The notes beneath the pieces are model-generated. The model did not search any database. It was not told the origin of the DNA and saw only the letters and a list, made by a program, of their open reading frames with translations. Below, piece after piece: positions 1 through 7,981 of a stretch of 24,589 nucleotides of DNA. Numbering within the stretch: the stretch's first letter is position 1; each line of letters opens with the position of its first letter. Both the position numbers and the translations under genes were made by a program. The DNA comes from Fidelibacterota bacterium (GTDB lineage Bacteria > Marinisomatota > Marinisomatia > Marinisomatales > UBA1611), in the NCBI GenBank assembly GCA_002722105.1, contig PBKF01000010.1:36115-60703 (forward strand), written 5' to 3'.

Positions 1-738
1 TTTTTTAATGATTTTTTTCAATATATGAGGGCGAATTAATATTTGGTGTAGAAATTGAAAACGGGGCATACCAGATTTATTATATTTTGTACCAAAGTCA
101 AAATTGTGGGATGAATTCACACCTAAAAATTCACAAATAGATTTCAGAGTATATTCTGGCTCATTCAAAAAGTCTTCATAAATTAAACAAAGAATCTGTT
201 CTTGATTAAATAAAGAGAAATATCGCTGTAATTGTTTACCATAAAGCCCCATCGAACGGTAATGCCAAATTTCAGCCCATCCATTATTTTTTCGTTCTTC
301 ATCTAAATTGAATGCTGTTTGAAAATCTTTAATCATTTCTCTGTTATCTCGGCGTAAATGTAAAAAAGCAGAATAGGCTCGGTGAACGGGATTCCTTAAA
401 CAAATAATAAGTTTAACATGCGGAATATGCCGAAAGATATTTTTTGGGGCTATTGGAGAATAGAGGTATAGAGGGGAGACTTCTCCCATAACGTTTTGGC
501 TCGTGGCAGAAAAAAAAGATAGATATTCTTCTTTTCTAGTGATGGAAGTACGATGAATACCCTCCATATCACCAGGACCCGAAAAATTGATTTTTTGATC
601 CTTCAAGGCAAAATAATTCATTTCTTTTTGGACACTCATAAATATTTCAGGGTGGGAATTCAATTGATGATATAGAGCTGTTGTACCTGCTTTTGCTGCA
701 CCTAGAATTAAAAAATCAGGCCATTTTACCTTAGCCAT
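1..738 (-). CDS. Sulfotransferase family protein, C-terminus cut by window edge
   Basis: Minus-strand reading frame of 246 codons, open at position 1. It should transfer sulfate from PAPS to an acceptor, here most likely a sugar of the exported polysaccharide. The N-terminus has the 5'-phosphosulfate loop (LGAAKAGTTALYHQL, about residues 12-26). A 3'-phosphate-binding strand and loop follows near the middle (LIICLRNPVHRAYSAF), with the expected Arg and Ser. Later come the hydrophobic strand before YEDFLNEP and the region ending in KYNKSG, as in heparan/NodH-like sulfotransferases. The ATG at 738 overlaps the flippase stop codon by 8 bases (ATGGCTAA), implying translational coupling. The family is clear; the acceptor is inferred only from the operon. 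Confidence 0.85.
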   Translation of the reverse strand, partial: MAKVKWPDFLILGAAKAGTTALYHQLNSHPEIFMSVQKEMNYFALKDQKINFSGPGDMEGIHRTSITRKEEYLSFFSATSQNVMGEVSPLYLYSPIAPKNIFRHIPHVKLIICLRNPVHRAYSAFLHLRRDNREMIKDFQTAFNLDEERKNNGWAEIWHYRSMGLYGKQLQRYFSLFNQEQILCLIYEDFLNEPEYTLKSICEFLGVNSSHNFDFGTKYNKSGMPRFQFLHQILIRPHILKKIIKK

Positions 739-2059
739 TTTCGGATACCTCCACTTTTTTACAAAAAGATTTGTATCGATTTATTAGAGTTATACAAGTA
801 GCTGTTTTCCAAATAATGACAGCGATTAGTACATTAAGGGTTGCGCCATAAAGACCATATTCGGATATCAGAAAAGTACCACAAACAAGTTTAATAATAA
901 CAACTATAAATAAGATATTCTGGAAATCTTTGGCATGATTCATCATTTGTAAAGATAATCCCGCCGATCCTGTGGCAGAATGAAAAAATTGAGCTGCTGC
1001 TAGGATAAGAAAAGGTGTTGCAGCACTGTTAAATTCTGATCCAAAATAATTTAGTATTAAAGGATGGGAAATCCATAACCCGATATATATTGGTAGGGAT
1101 GTTAATGTCCCAGTAAAACAAGAGAAAAAAAATAGTTTTTTCAATCTCTGAGTGGATTTAGAAAAAAAAGCATCTGAAATACGAGGACCCAAAACACTGT
1201 TTATTCCCAGTATGGGTAAACTTACAATCAATGCTACCCGCATAATTAAATTAAAAATTCCTACATCAACTTCAGTAAGGAAATAGGCTACTAATAACAC
1301 ATCCATCCAATTTAATAGAAAAAAAGCTATATTGGAGAGAGCAAAGGGTATCCCAGATTTAAATAAATTATCATTAGTAGGTTGAATGGAAACACCTCGT
1401 GGAAATTGGTGAAATAATAATCCAACGCCTAGTATAGCTGTTAATACTATACCGGCAGCAAATGCATTAATTGGAGACAAAAATGACGTTTCACTGAAAA
1501 GAACTCTTATACCAATAATTAAAAAAGTGAAAGAAAAGAAATGGAGTAAAAAATGTTGGATAAATGCAAATGAATAATAAGAATTAAATCCTCTATGGAT
1601 ACCAGCAGATAAAAATAAAAAATTAAAGGGGATTAAAAGAATTGCACTGTACTTAAATGGTATTACTAAGGAAGGATTATGAAAAAAATTGGTTGCCACC
1701 CAAGGACTAACTATTAGCCAAATAATAATTAGCCCTGATGTTATCTTTAATGATAAAGTAGCAATAGAATTCACAATGAACCATTGTTTATTTAGAGACG
1801 ATTTATACTTGGGTATTAACTGTACAGCTAATACATCCAATCCCCAACGAGACAAAAAGGATAATATGTTTATAGATGTGAACCAAATTGTGAATATCCC
1901 AGCAACAAGGGCACCAAATTTGTAAGTCAAAGTCAATTGAAATAAGTAACTGAACCCTTTACCAGCTAAAATGATAAATGTAGTTCCACTGATCCCTTTC
2001 AAAAATGCATATCGAGACTGAAAAATAGTATGATTGTTCTTAAAATATCTAAAACTCAA
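731..2059 (-). CDS. Wzx-like polysaccharide flippase (MOP superfamily)
   Basis: A 442-residue, strongly hydrophobic protein with about 12-14 predicted membrane helices, the usual size and layout of O-antigen/teichoic-acid flippases of the MATE-like MOP exporter superfamily. It would move lipid-linked oligosaccharide units across the inner membrane. Supporting features are the N-terminal amphipathic stretch followed by a Gly-rich first helix (FIILAGKGFSYLF), mid-protein charged short loops, and a helix pair with NWMDVLLVAYFLTEVDVGIFN, a pattern typical of this family. The start is TTG at 2059, overlapping the Wzz stop by four bases (TTGA); no clear Shine-Dalgarno is visible, so translation is probably coupled. 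Its neighbours are Wzz upstream and a sulfotransferase downstream. Family confidence is high; substrate unknown. Confidence 0.85.
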   Translation of the reverse strand: MSFRYFKNNHTIFQSRYAFLKGISGTTFIILAGKGFSYLFQLTLTYKFGALVAGIFTIWFTSINILSFLSRWGLDVLAVQLIPKYKSSLNKQWFIVNSIATLSLKITSGLIIIWLIVSPWVATNFFHNPSLVIPFKYSAILLIPFNFLFLSAGIHRGFNSYYSFAFIQHFLLHFFSFTFLIIGIRVLFSETSFLSPINAFAAGIVLTAILGVGLLFHQFPRGVSIQPTNDNLFKSGIPFALSNIAFFLLNWMDVLLVAYFLTEVDVGIFNLIMRVALIVSLPILGINSVLGPRISDAFFSKSTQRLKKLFFFSCFTGTLTSLPIYIGLWISHPLILNYFGSEFNSAATPFLILAAAQFFHSATGSAGLSLQMMNHAKDFQNILFIVVIIKLVCGTFLISEYGLYGATLNVLIAVIIWKTATCITLINRYKSFCKKVEVSENG

Positions 2060-3252
2060 GTTGATGGATAATCTTTATACAAAATGAAAGGTATTGCTAT
2101 AGCAAACCCTAAAAATATAGCGATACTTAATATCATTAGTTTTCTGGGTTTAGATACTTTAACAGCAGGAGTTGCTTTATCAAGGATGTTGATTAAGATT
2201 TTCTCCTTTTGCTCATCGATACGAGCAATTTCATATTGTTGTCGAAATGTTAAGTAAACAGTTTGGTTTTCTTCTAGTTCCCGCTGCAGAACAAGCCGCT
2301 GCATTGATAATTCCGGTGTATCCAGACTTTGGGGATATTTATTTTGGAAAAGAACTAGTTGTTTTTCAGACTTTTCAAGGGAAATAGAAGATTGGTCTAA
2401 TTGATTTTCAATGAATTCTCTATTTTTAAATGCATTGGTTCGTTGGACTTTGGAAACAAAACGAATAACAAAATCAGAAATAAAATTAGCAATATCGGCT
2501 GCTAATTGTGGCTCTTCCATATCAACATCAATCGTTATAAGACCTGAACCAGATTCAGATACATGAATACGATCCTCTAATTCTTTGACTGCTCTATAGA
2601 TATATTCGTCTTCCTTTGAAGAACTAACATTCCCCTTGGGAAATAAACCTCGAATCCAATTCAAGGGATTGAATGATTCTATATTTATTTTCCAATAAAC
2701 GATTAAGTTTTGTGGAAGATTATCAATTTGTATCTCCCAATTTTGAAGTACAATATCTTTTTTTATCCTGTTGCTTCCAACAATATCGGGAATATTGTAA
2801 TTTGGGGCTGCGGACATCCCAGCTAGGCCAAATGACTCTGCTAAAGTAGAAAGATTAGTACCCATGACAGACTTAGATTGGGATAAATCTCCTGCAGGAT
2901 ACATGGTAATAGTGGATGTATAAAGTGGTGTTTTGATAAGGATATAACCCATCGCAATAACCCCAAATATGGAAGAGAAAATTATGATTATATTCTTTTT
3001 TGTCCACAATAATTTAATAATTTGAATCAAATCAATATCACCATTACTAGCTTGGAGTTGGTTATTCGTATTTATAAGTCCATATTTTTTGAATTCTGCG
3101 ATACGATTTCTTAATGTTTTTTCAGTTAATCCATACCGTTGGGCAATTGCAGCACGTTGTACAGGGTCTTCTAATATTTCAGGATAGGAATTGATAATAT
3201 CAAGTATTTTTTGTTCGTGTTGGGTCAGTTTCATCTCACTGTCCAATTGCAT
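2056..3252 (-). CDS. Wzz-like polysaccharide co-polymerase with N-terminal helix-turn-helix
   Basis: 398 residues. Residues about 86-107 and 372-392 are the two membrane helices of a Wzz/chain-length-determinant protein. Between them lie the periplasmic domain (YTSTITMYPAGD after TM1) and coiled-coil segments around 275-355, and a Pro-containing stretch (ATPAVKVSKPRK) sits just before TM2. No tyrosine-kinase domain follows. Residues about 8-66 are not part of the family core. They read as a winged helix-turn-helix, with QRAAIAQRYGLTEKTLRNRI as helix-turn-helix and a following KKYGLI wing-like end. In Wzz proteins both termini are cytoplasmic, so this domain would face DNA. The start is uncertain: ATG at 3252 overlaps the upstream gene by 17 bases, whereas ATG at 3234 (M7) lies one base after that gene's TGA; neither cuts the helix-turn-helix. 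Confidence 0.85.
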   Translation of the reverse strand: MQLDSEMKLTQHEQKILDIINSYPEILEDPVQRAAIAQRYGLTEKTLRNRIAEFKKYGLINTNNQLQASNGDIDLIQIIKLLWTKKNIIIIFSSIFGVIAMGYILIKTPLYTSTITMYPAGDLSQSKSVMGTNLSTLAESFGLAGMSAAPNYNIPDIVGSNRIKKDIVLQNWEIQIDNLPQNLIVYWKINIESFNPLNWIRGLFPKGNVSSSKEDEYIYRAVKELEDRIHVSESGSGLITIDVDMEEPQLAADIANFISDFVIRFVSKVQRTNAFKNREFIENQLDQSSISLEKSEKQLVLFQNKYPQSLDTPELSMQRLVLQRELEENQTVYLTFRQQYEIARIDEQKEKILINILDKATPAVKVSKPRKLMILSIAIFLGFAIAIPFILYKDYPST

Positions 3253-4870
3253 TTTGAATAACTACAATTAGGGCAGCCACTTGCCCAAGAGTTGCCAGTG
3301 TATCTTTAAGAATAATCCATTTATTATATTCCATTTTATCTGCGATGAAAATTGTATCCCCGTTTTCTAAATTGACATCTTTTTTTGCAGGTAGTCTTTG
3401 TCCAGTACCAGCCTTAATTATAAAAGTATTTCTGGTGGATGTTTTTGTTTTACCTCCTGCCAACAAAATGTAATCATTCACAAGTTTACCATCATAAAAA
3501 GGGTAACGTCCTGGTTTAACAACACCGCCCAAGACTTCAATATATTTATAATCCTCGGGTATAAATATGTTATCATTGTTTACCAAAATGAAATTCAATA
3601 GGGTTTCCATTTGAGTTCTAGAGTTGGATTCAATCGATCCTCTTTTTGTCAGTGCTCTGGCTTTAATGTATGCACGCTCCGATGGGGAACGATTTTCTTC
3701 TGGAATCAGGAGAATACGTATTCTTTCACGATCAGGGATAACTTCAATGGATTTATTATTGATTCTGATTTTGGTTGGGTCAGCTTTATTTGTAAATCCA
3801 CCAGCTCTGTTAAGCACATTATTTAGAGTTGCTCCTTCTTCAATTGCATAAACACCAGGGAAATGAATTTCGCCGGTGATATAGACTATATCCTGACGTT
3901 TATAATCCTTTTCGTAACGTACCATAATATGATCTTCCGGCTCAATTTTAATGGTTTTAGAATTTTTATATTCTATGAAAAAAGTATATTTTTCACTAAA
4001 TGTTTTGAATCGTGTTATTTCAATTTTAGTCGGATCTGCATCGGGTCTAAGTCCCCCAGCTAATTTGATAAACTCATATAATGATTCGTCATCAACATAT
4101 TCATATTCACCTGGAATTTTTATTCCGCCAAAAATGTTTATCATATGCTGTTTTACAGGGATAATAAGTATATCGCCTTGATGAATAAATGGGTTGTGCT
4201 TATCTTCTCCCGTTGAACCAAATTTAACTAAATCAATTTTCAGGGAATCACCATTACGAACAATTTTTATATTCCTATGGGATAAATCTAGGTATTCCAT
4301 TTCACCGGAATCTTCTTGGACGCTCTTTGATTCATCTTTCAATTCAATCTTTTCTAAGTGTTTATCCATAATTATTTCATAGATATCAGATACGCGAGAA
4401 ACAGGCGTTGCCGTATAAAGACCTGGTTTACGTAAATGGCCAATAACCTTGATTTTAAATTCCCTAATTTGAGATAATGTGATATGAATATTAGCTGTCT
4501 GATTCCAATTATGTATCGCAGCAGTCATGGCTGTGATAGCCTCATTTAGGGAAAGGTTAAATACTTGGATCACGCCTACTGAAGGAATGAGAATTTCTCC
4601 TGATGGAGATACTACCAACTTGAAGGTGGATACTTCTGAACTCGAAATAATATTGACTTGGAATTGATCGCCCGGGCCAATAAGGTATTGATTTTTGTCT
4701 ATGGGTGTATCCATTAAGTGGGTATTTATAGACTGGGTTTCACGATTTATTGCAGATTGATTTATAGGAAAAACTGATGTCGCTTTATTGGATGCTCGAA
4801 GAGCATTAATGTCTAGGGTTTGCGCCGAAACTGATACACAAAAAACCCAAAGGATGTATATTATTTTCAT
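3236..4870 (-). CDS. SLBB-domain polysaccharide export outer-membrane protein (Wza-like)
   Basis: 544 residues. It begins with a signal peptide, probably cleaved after VSA at residue 16; there is no lipobox cysteine, unlike classical Wza. Residues about 59-137 form the polysaccharide biosynthesis/export domain (YLIGPGDQFQVNI then SPSGEILIPSVGVI). Repeated SLBB beta-grasp domains follow, at about 139-170, 245-290 (GGIKIPGEYEY...AGGL), 328-372 (GEIHFPGVYAI...AGGF) and 443-487 (GGVVKPGRYPF...AGGK). A C-terminal hydrophobic helix (about 522-538) may span the outer membrane, as the C-terminal helix of Wza does. It is the first gene of the minus-strand operon and would form the exit channel for the polysaccharide whose flippase and co-polymerase follow. 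Confidence 0.9.
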   Translation of the reverse strand: MKIIYILWVFCVSVSAQTLDINALRASNKATSVFPINQSAINRETQSINTHLMDTPIDKNQYLIGPGDQFQVNIISSSEVSTFKLVVSPSGEILIPSVGVIQVFNLSLNEAITAMTAAIHNWNQTANIHITLSQIREFKIKVIGHLRKPGLYTATPVSRVSDIYEIIMDKHLEKIELKDESKSVQEDSGEMEYLDLSHRNIKIVRNGDSLKIDLVKFGSTGEDKHNPFIHQGDILIIPVKQHMINIFGGIKIPGEYEYVDDESLYEFIKLAGGLRPDADPTKIEITRFKTFSEKYTFFIEYKNSKTIKIEPEDHIMVRYEKDYKRQDIVYITGEIHFPGVYAIEEGATLNNVLNRAGGFTNKADPTKIRINNKSIEVIPDRERIRILLIPEENRSPSERAYIKARALTKRGSIESNSRTQMETLLNFILVNNDNIFIPEDYKYIEVLGGVVKPGRYPFYDGKLVNDYILLAGGKTKTSTRNTFIIKAGTGQRLPAKKDVNLENGDTIFIADKMEYNKWIILKDTLATLGQVAALIVVIQNAIGQ

Positions 4871-5043
4871 TATTTTTAGATATGATTTAATCGAGACTTG
4901 TGCAATATAATATGATCAACTATCGATAGAACGAATGTTTTATTATACTTTTTTATTAAACTGGGCACAGTCTTTTCGATAGAAATCCTTTTTTATTTCC
5001 CTTTAACTTATCTCAACAAGTAATTATTTACAATTAATATCTA

Positions 5044-5066
5044 GCCCGGGCACCTGCCCCTATACT
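5044..5066. promoter_or_regulatory. GC-rich palindromic element in the serS upstream region
   Basis: Within otherwise AT-rich spacer DNA lies GCCCGGGCACCTGCCCC. It contains the perfect palindrome GCCCGGGC (5044-5051) and a small GGGC/GCCC inverted repeat (5048-5059), and is followed directly by TATACT (5061-5066), which resembles a -10 box. A convincing -35 box at 17 bases is not visible, so a regulator-dependent promoter or simple chance are both possible. The spacer (4871-5138) separates the divergent export operon and serS, so it must hold promoters for both. Confidence 0.25.
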
Positions 5067-5138
5067 TTATCTTCTAATCTTTTTGGAAAAGAAAATAGAA
5101 AAGAAATAAATTTGATCCCTAAATTTAAATGTCACTAA

Positions 5139-6407
5139 ATGATATCAATTAGATTAATTCGAAAAAAGCCTGATATTGTAGCAGAGCAAATTTCTCTTAA
5201 GTTAAGCAATTTTGATTTGAATCAAATTCTGATTTTAGATGAAAAATGCAGGTCACTGAAAACGGAAGCTAATGATTTACGTTCAGAAAGGAATAGTGCA
5301 TCAGAAGCTATAGGTCTATCTAAAAAGTCTGGTAAAGATGCTTCAGAAGCGATAAATAATACTAGGAAGCTTGGAGAACAGTTGAAAAAAGTAGAATCAG
5401 TTCTGCATGAAATTGAATCTGATTTAGAAGGGAAACTATTACAATTACCAAATTTACCTCATAATAGCGTTCCAAAAGGAATTGATGAGTCCCAAAATGT
5501 TGTTGTTAGAACTTTTGGAAAGAAACCAGAATTTACCTTCAAAATAAAAACACATTTAGAACTGAATGAGGATTTACAATTGTTTGATTTTAAACGCAGT
5601 GCAAAACTTTCAGGAAGTGGATTTCCAATGTATACTGGTAATGGTGCAAAATTAGAAAGGGCTCTTATAAATAGTATGTTAGATCATCACAAGACTGATT
5701 ATGGATCTAATGAAATATTTCCTCCTGTCTTAATGCTTCGTGAATCAATGATGACCACGGGTCAATTACCAAAATTTGAAGAAGATATGTACCATACAGA
5801 AAAAGATAATTTATATTTAGCACCAACAGCAGAAGTACCTGTCACTAATGTACACAGAGATGAAATTATAGATGAGAAAGATTTGCCTATAGACTATGTT
5901 GCTTATTCACCATGCTTTAGAAGGGAATCTGGTTCATATGGTAAAGATACACGGGGGTTGCTCAGAGTTCATCAATTTAATAAAGTTGAACTGGTAAAGT
6001 TCACAATGCCTGAAACTTCTTATGATGAATTAGAGAATTTGACAAGGCAGGCCGAGTCGGTATTAAAAAAGTTAGGGCTTCATTACCGCGTAATTGAACT
6101 CTGTGCAGGAGATTTAAGTTTTGCAGCAGCAAAATGCTATGATCTTGAAATTTGGGCACCAGGTGAACAGAAATGGTTAGAAGTTTCATCTTGCAGTAAT
6201 TTTGAAACATTCCAGGCTCGGCGAGGAAATATTCGATTTCGAAAAGAATCCGATCAAAAAGTTGGATTTCTCCATACATTAAATGGATCAGGTTTAGCAA
6301 CACCTAGGCTCATGGTGGCTTTAATTGAGACATATCAAACGGAAGATGGTCAAATACAATTTCCGGAAGAAGTTGAAGAATTTTTAGGAATTCAGGAGAT
6401 AATCTGA
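5139..6407 (+). CDS. serS: Serine--tRNA ligase
   Basis: 422 residues, normal for bacterial SerRS. It charges tRNA-Ser with serine in the cytoplasm. Residues about 27-100 are the charged two-helix coiled coil that grips the long variable arm of the tRNA. The class II catalytic core follows: the TAE serine-binding element at 230-232, motif 2 at 260-280 (FRRESGSYGKDTRGLLRVHQ) and motif 3 at about 385-400 (GLATPRLMVALIETYQ). The N-terminus MISIRLIRKKPDIV matches the family start, supporting the ATG at 5139, although no clear Shine-Dalgarno precedes it. An ATG ten bases earlier hits a stop after seven codons. plsC begins immediately after the stop codon. Confidence 0.97.
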   Translation: MISIRLIRKKPDIVAEQISLKLSNFDLNQILILDEKCRSLKTEANDLRSERNSASEAIGLSKKSGKDASEAINNTRKLGEQLKKVESVLHEIESDLEGKLLQLPNLPHNSVPKGIDESQNVVVRTFGKKPEFTFKIKTHLELNEDLQLFDFKRSAKLSGSGFPMYTGNGAKLERALINSMLDHHKTDYGSNEIFPPVLMLRESMMTTGQLPKFEEDMYHTEKDNLYLAPTAEVPVTNVHRDEIIDEKDLPIDYVAYSPCFRRESGSYGKDTRGLLRVHQFNKVELVKFTMPETSYDELENLTRQAESVLKKLGLHYRVIELCAGDLSFAAAKCYDLEIWAPGEQKWLEVSSCSNFETFQARRGNIRFRKESDQKVGFLHTLNGSGLATPRLMVALIETYQTEDGQIQFPEEVEEFLGIQEII

Positions 6408-7115
6408 TTGCATTATCTTTGGATTTTATTCCAGACTGCAATATGGACCACGATTCTAGGATTAACAGGTATTCTTATTTCTTTTTTTGAACCTAAAAAG
6501 GGAAAAACCTTAGGTGCTTTTGCAAATCTTTGGGCTAAACTTATTTTATTTTTTGGTGGAATTACCTACTCTGTTAAGGGTTTAGAAAACCTTAGACCAG
6601 ATGGTACGTATATTTTTGCAGGTAACCATGCATCAGGATTTGACATACTACTAGCTTTTGCAGGCTTACCTTACTGGTTAGTATCAATTTCCAAAATTGA
6701 ATTAAAATCAGTGCCTATTTTAGGATGGGTTATGAAGACAGCAGGACATATTTTTGTTGATAGAAGCCACCATGAGAAAGCGATAGAATCATTAGAGAAT
6801 GCTAAAAGGTCTCTCCGAGAAATACCTAGGTCAGTTTTGTTGTTTCCTGAAGGGACTAGGACAAAAGATGGGAAATTACATCCGTTTAAGCGTGGTGGAC
6901 TTTTAGTTGGAATTGAAACAGGCATTCCTATTGTGCCGATTGCTTTTGTTAAAACATTTGAAATGTTGGAAAAAACTTCCTGGAATCTCAATAATCAACC
7001 AATCGAAATGAGAATTGGCTTCCCCATACCTCCGGGGGAATATAATTTTGAATCACGTCGCGAATTAGCACATTATGTGCAGAGTGAAGTCCAAAAACTT
7101 TTAGATCAATCATAA
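6408..7115 (+). CDS. plsC: 1-acyl-sn-glycerol-3-phosphate acyltransferase (PlsC family)
   Basis: 235 residues. It should acylate lysophosphatidic acid to phosphatidic acid at the inner membrane during phospholipid synthesis. All four family blocks are visible: NHASGFD (HX4D, residues 73-79), FVDRS (116-120), FPEGTR (146-151) with the following FKRGG, and IPIVPIAF (173-180). One or two N-terminal hydrophobic helices precede the domain. The start is TTG, directly after the serS TGA, with AGGAG about nine bases upstream inside the end of serS, which supports this start and co-translation with serS. Substrate specificity within the lysophospholipid acyltransferase family cannot be read from sequence alone. 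Confidence 0.92.
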   Translation: MHYLWILFQTAIWTTILGLTGILISFFEPKKGKTLGAFANLWAKLILFFGGITYSVKGLENLRPDGTYIFAGNHASGFDILLAFAGLPYWLVSISKIELKSVPILGWVMKTAGHIFVDRSHHEKAIESLENAKRSLREIPRSVLLFPEGTRTKDGKLHPFKRGGLLVGIETGIPIVPIAFVKTFEMLEKTSWNLNNQPIEMRIGFPIPPGEYNFESRRELAHYVQSEVQKLLDQS

Positions 7116-7458
7116 TTATTTATAACATATAGATTTATACTGTTTCATGATATTTAATCATATTAAACTCCTTTCTATTTTCATTTAAGAATATTCTTTA
7201 ATTTTAATTTATTGATAATGATGATTTTACTCTTTTTACGGCTCTCAATTTCATATCCAAATTTTACCAAATAACAATGAATATTTGTATCCCCATCCTT
7301 TATTATTTAGTCCCCAAATGTTATATCTTATTTCTTTTCTATCTTGAATTTCTCAAAAAAATTGGAGTAGAATTGGATTTATGAAATGCCAAAATAAAAT
7401 TAATGGTGAGAAATGGTTCCCACCCTTGACTATTCGAAATATAAATGTGGTGTAAGCT
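7116..7458. other. 343-base AT-rich spacer between plsC and rfaE2
   Basis: No convincing gene. It holds a perfect 12-base palindrome AAGAATATTCTT (7187-7198), a small ATGAT/ATCAT inverted repeat near 7147-7161, a possible promoter (7344-7373), and a 24-codon open frame starting ATG at 7381 and ending TAA at 7455, just before rfaE2. No tRNA-like or classical rho-independent terminator structure was found for plsC. Confidence 0.5.
7344..7373 (+). promoter_or_regulatory. Possible sigma-70-type promoter for rfaE2
   Basis: TTGAAT (7344-7349), an 18-base spacer and TAGAAT (7368-7373) resemble -35 and -10 boxes and would start transcription near 7380, giving a leader of about 80 bases before rfaE2. 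In DNA this AT-rich such matches arise often by chance. Confidence 0.3.
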
Positions 7459-7932
7459 TTGTTATTGGATTTATCCGAACTCAAGAATCGAGTAAATACA
7501 TGGAAAAAAGATAACAATAATATAGTATTTACTAACGGCTGTTTTGACCTATTACACCAGGGTCATATTGATCTACTTAAATATGCTTCTTCTATCGGAG
7601 ATAGATTAATAATAGGCATAAACTCTGATGAATCTGTATCAAATTTGAAAGGTTTAGATCGACCTATTGAATCAGAAATGATTCGCATAAATAATATCTT
7701 AGAACTTGGATTGATTTCAGCAATCACTGTATTTAATGAAGAAACTCCGATAGATATAATTACAGCAATTAAACCTAATTTTTTAGTTAAAGGCGGCGAT
7801 TATTCTCCAGAAGATATCGCTGGATATAATGAATTATTGAGTTGGGGAGGGATGGTGAAAATTTTTCCGCTTAAACAAGGATTTAGCACAACAGAAAAAA
7901 TAATAAAAATGAAGCGAGAAGGTCTTGTATAA
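7459..7932 (+). CDS. rfaE2: D-glycero-beta-D-manno-heptose 1-phosphate adenylyltransferase (RfaE2/HldE C-terminal type)
   Basis: 157 residues: a stand-alone nucleotidyltransferase domain without the kinase half found in fused HldE. It transfers AMP to heptose-1-phosphate, making an ADP-heptose precursor of the LPS inner core. The nucleotidyltransferase signature FTNGCFDLLHQGHIDLL (residues 24-40) includes the HxGH motif (33-36). IIGINSDESV, the LKG-DRPI segment, LVKGGDYSPEDI and the C-terminal GFSTTEKI are all typical of RfaE2 rather than glycerol-3-phosphate cytidylyltransferases. The start is TTG with only a weak ribosome site; the TTG two codons later is an alternative. The kinase and other heptose genes are not in the window. 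Confidence 0.9.
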   Translation: MLLDLSELKNRVNTWKKDNNNIVFTNGCFDLLHQGHIDLLKYASSIGDRLIIGINSDESVSNLKGLDRPIESEMIRINNILELGLISAITVFNEETPIDIITAIKPNFLVKGGDYSPEDIAGYNELLSWGGMVKIFPLKQGFSTTEKIIKMKREGLV

Positions 7933-7981
7933 AAGAAGTATTCTAGTATAACTTTACATTTACTATATCGTCTAAATCCCT

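Noticed and set aside
1689..1925. 78-codon plus-strand frame inside the flippase gene
   Set aside because: Antisense shadow of a clear membrane protein, with no ribosome site or family pattern.
7116..7458. tRNA, riboswitch or classical terminator in the long spacer
   Set aside because: No cloverleaf, no GC-rich stem followed by a T run; only short AT-rich inverted repeats of the kind expected by chance.
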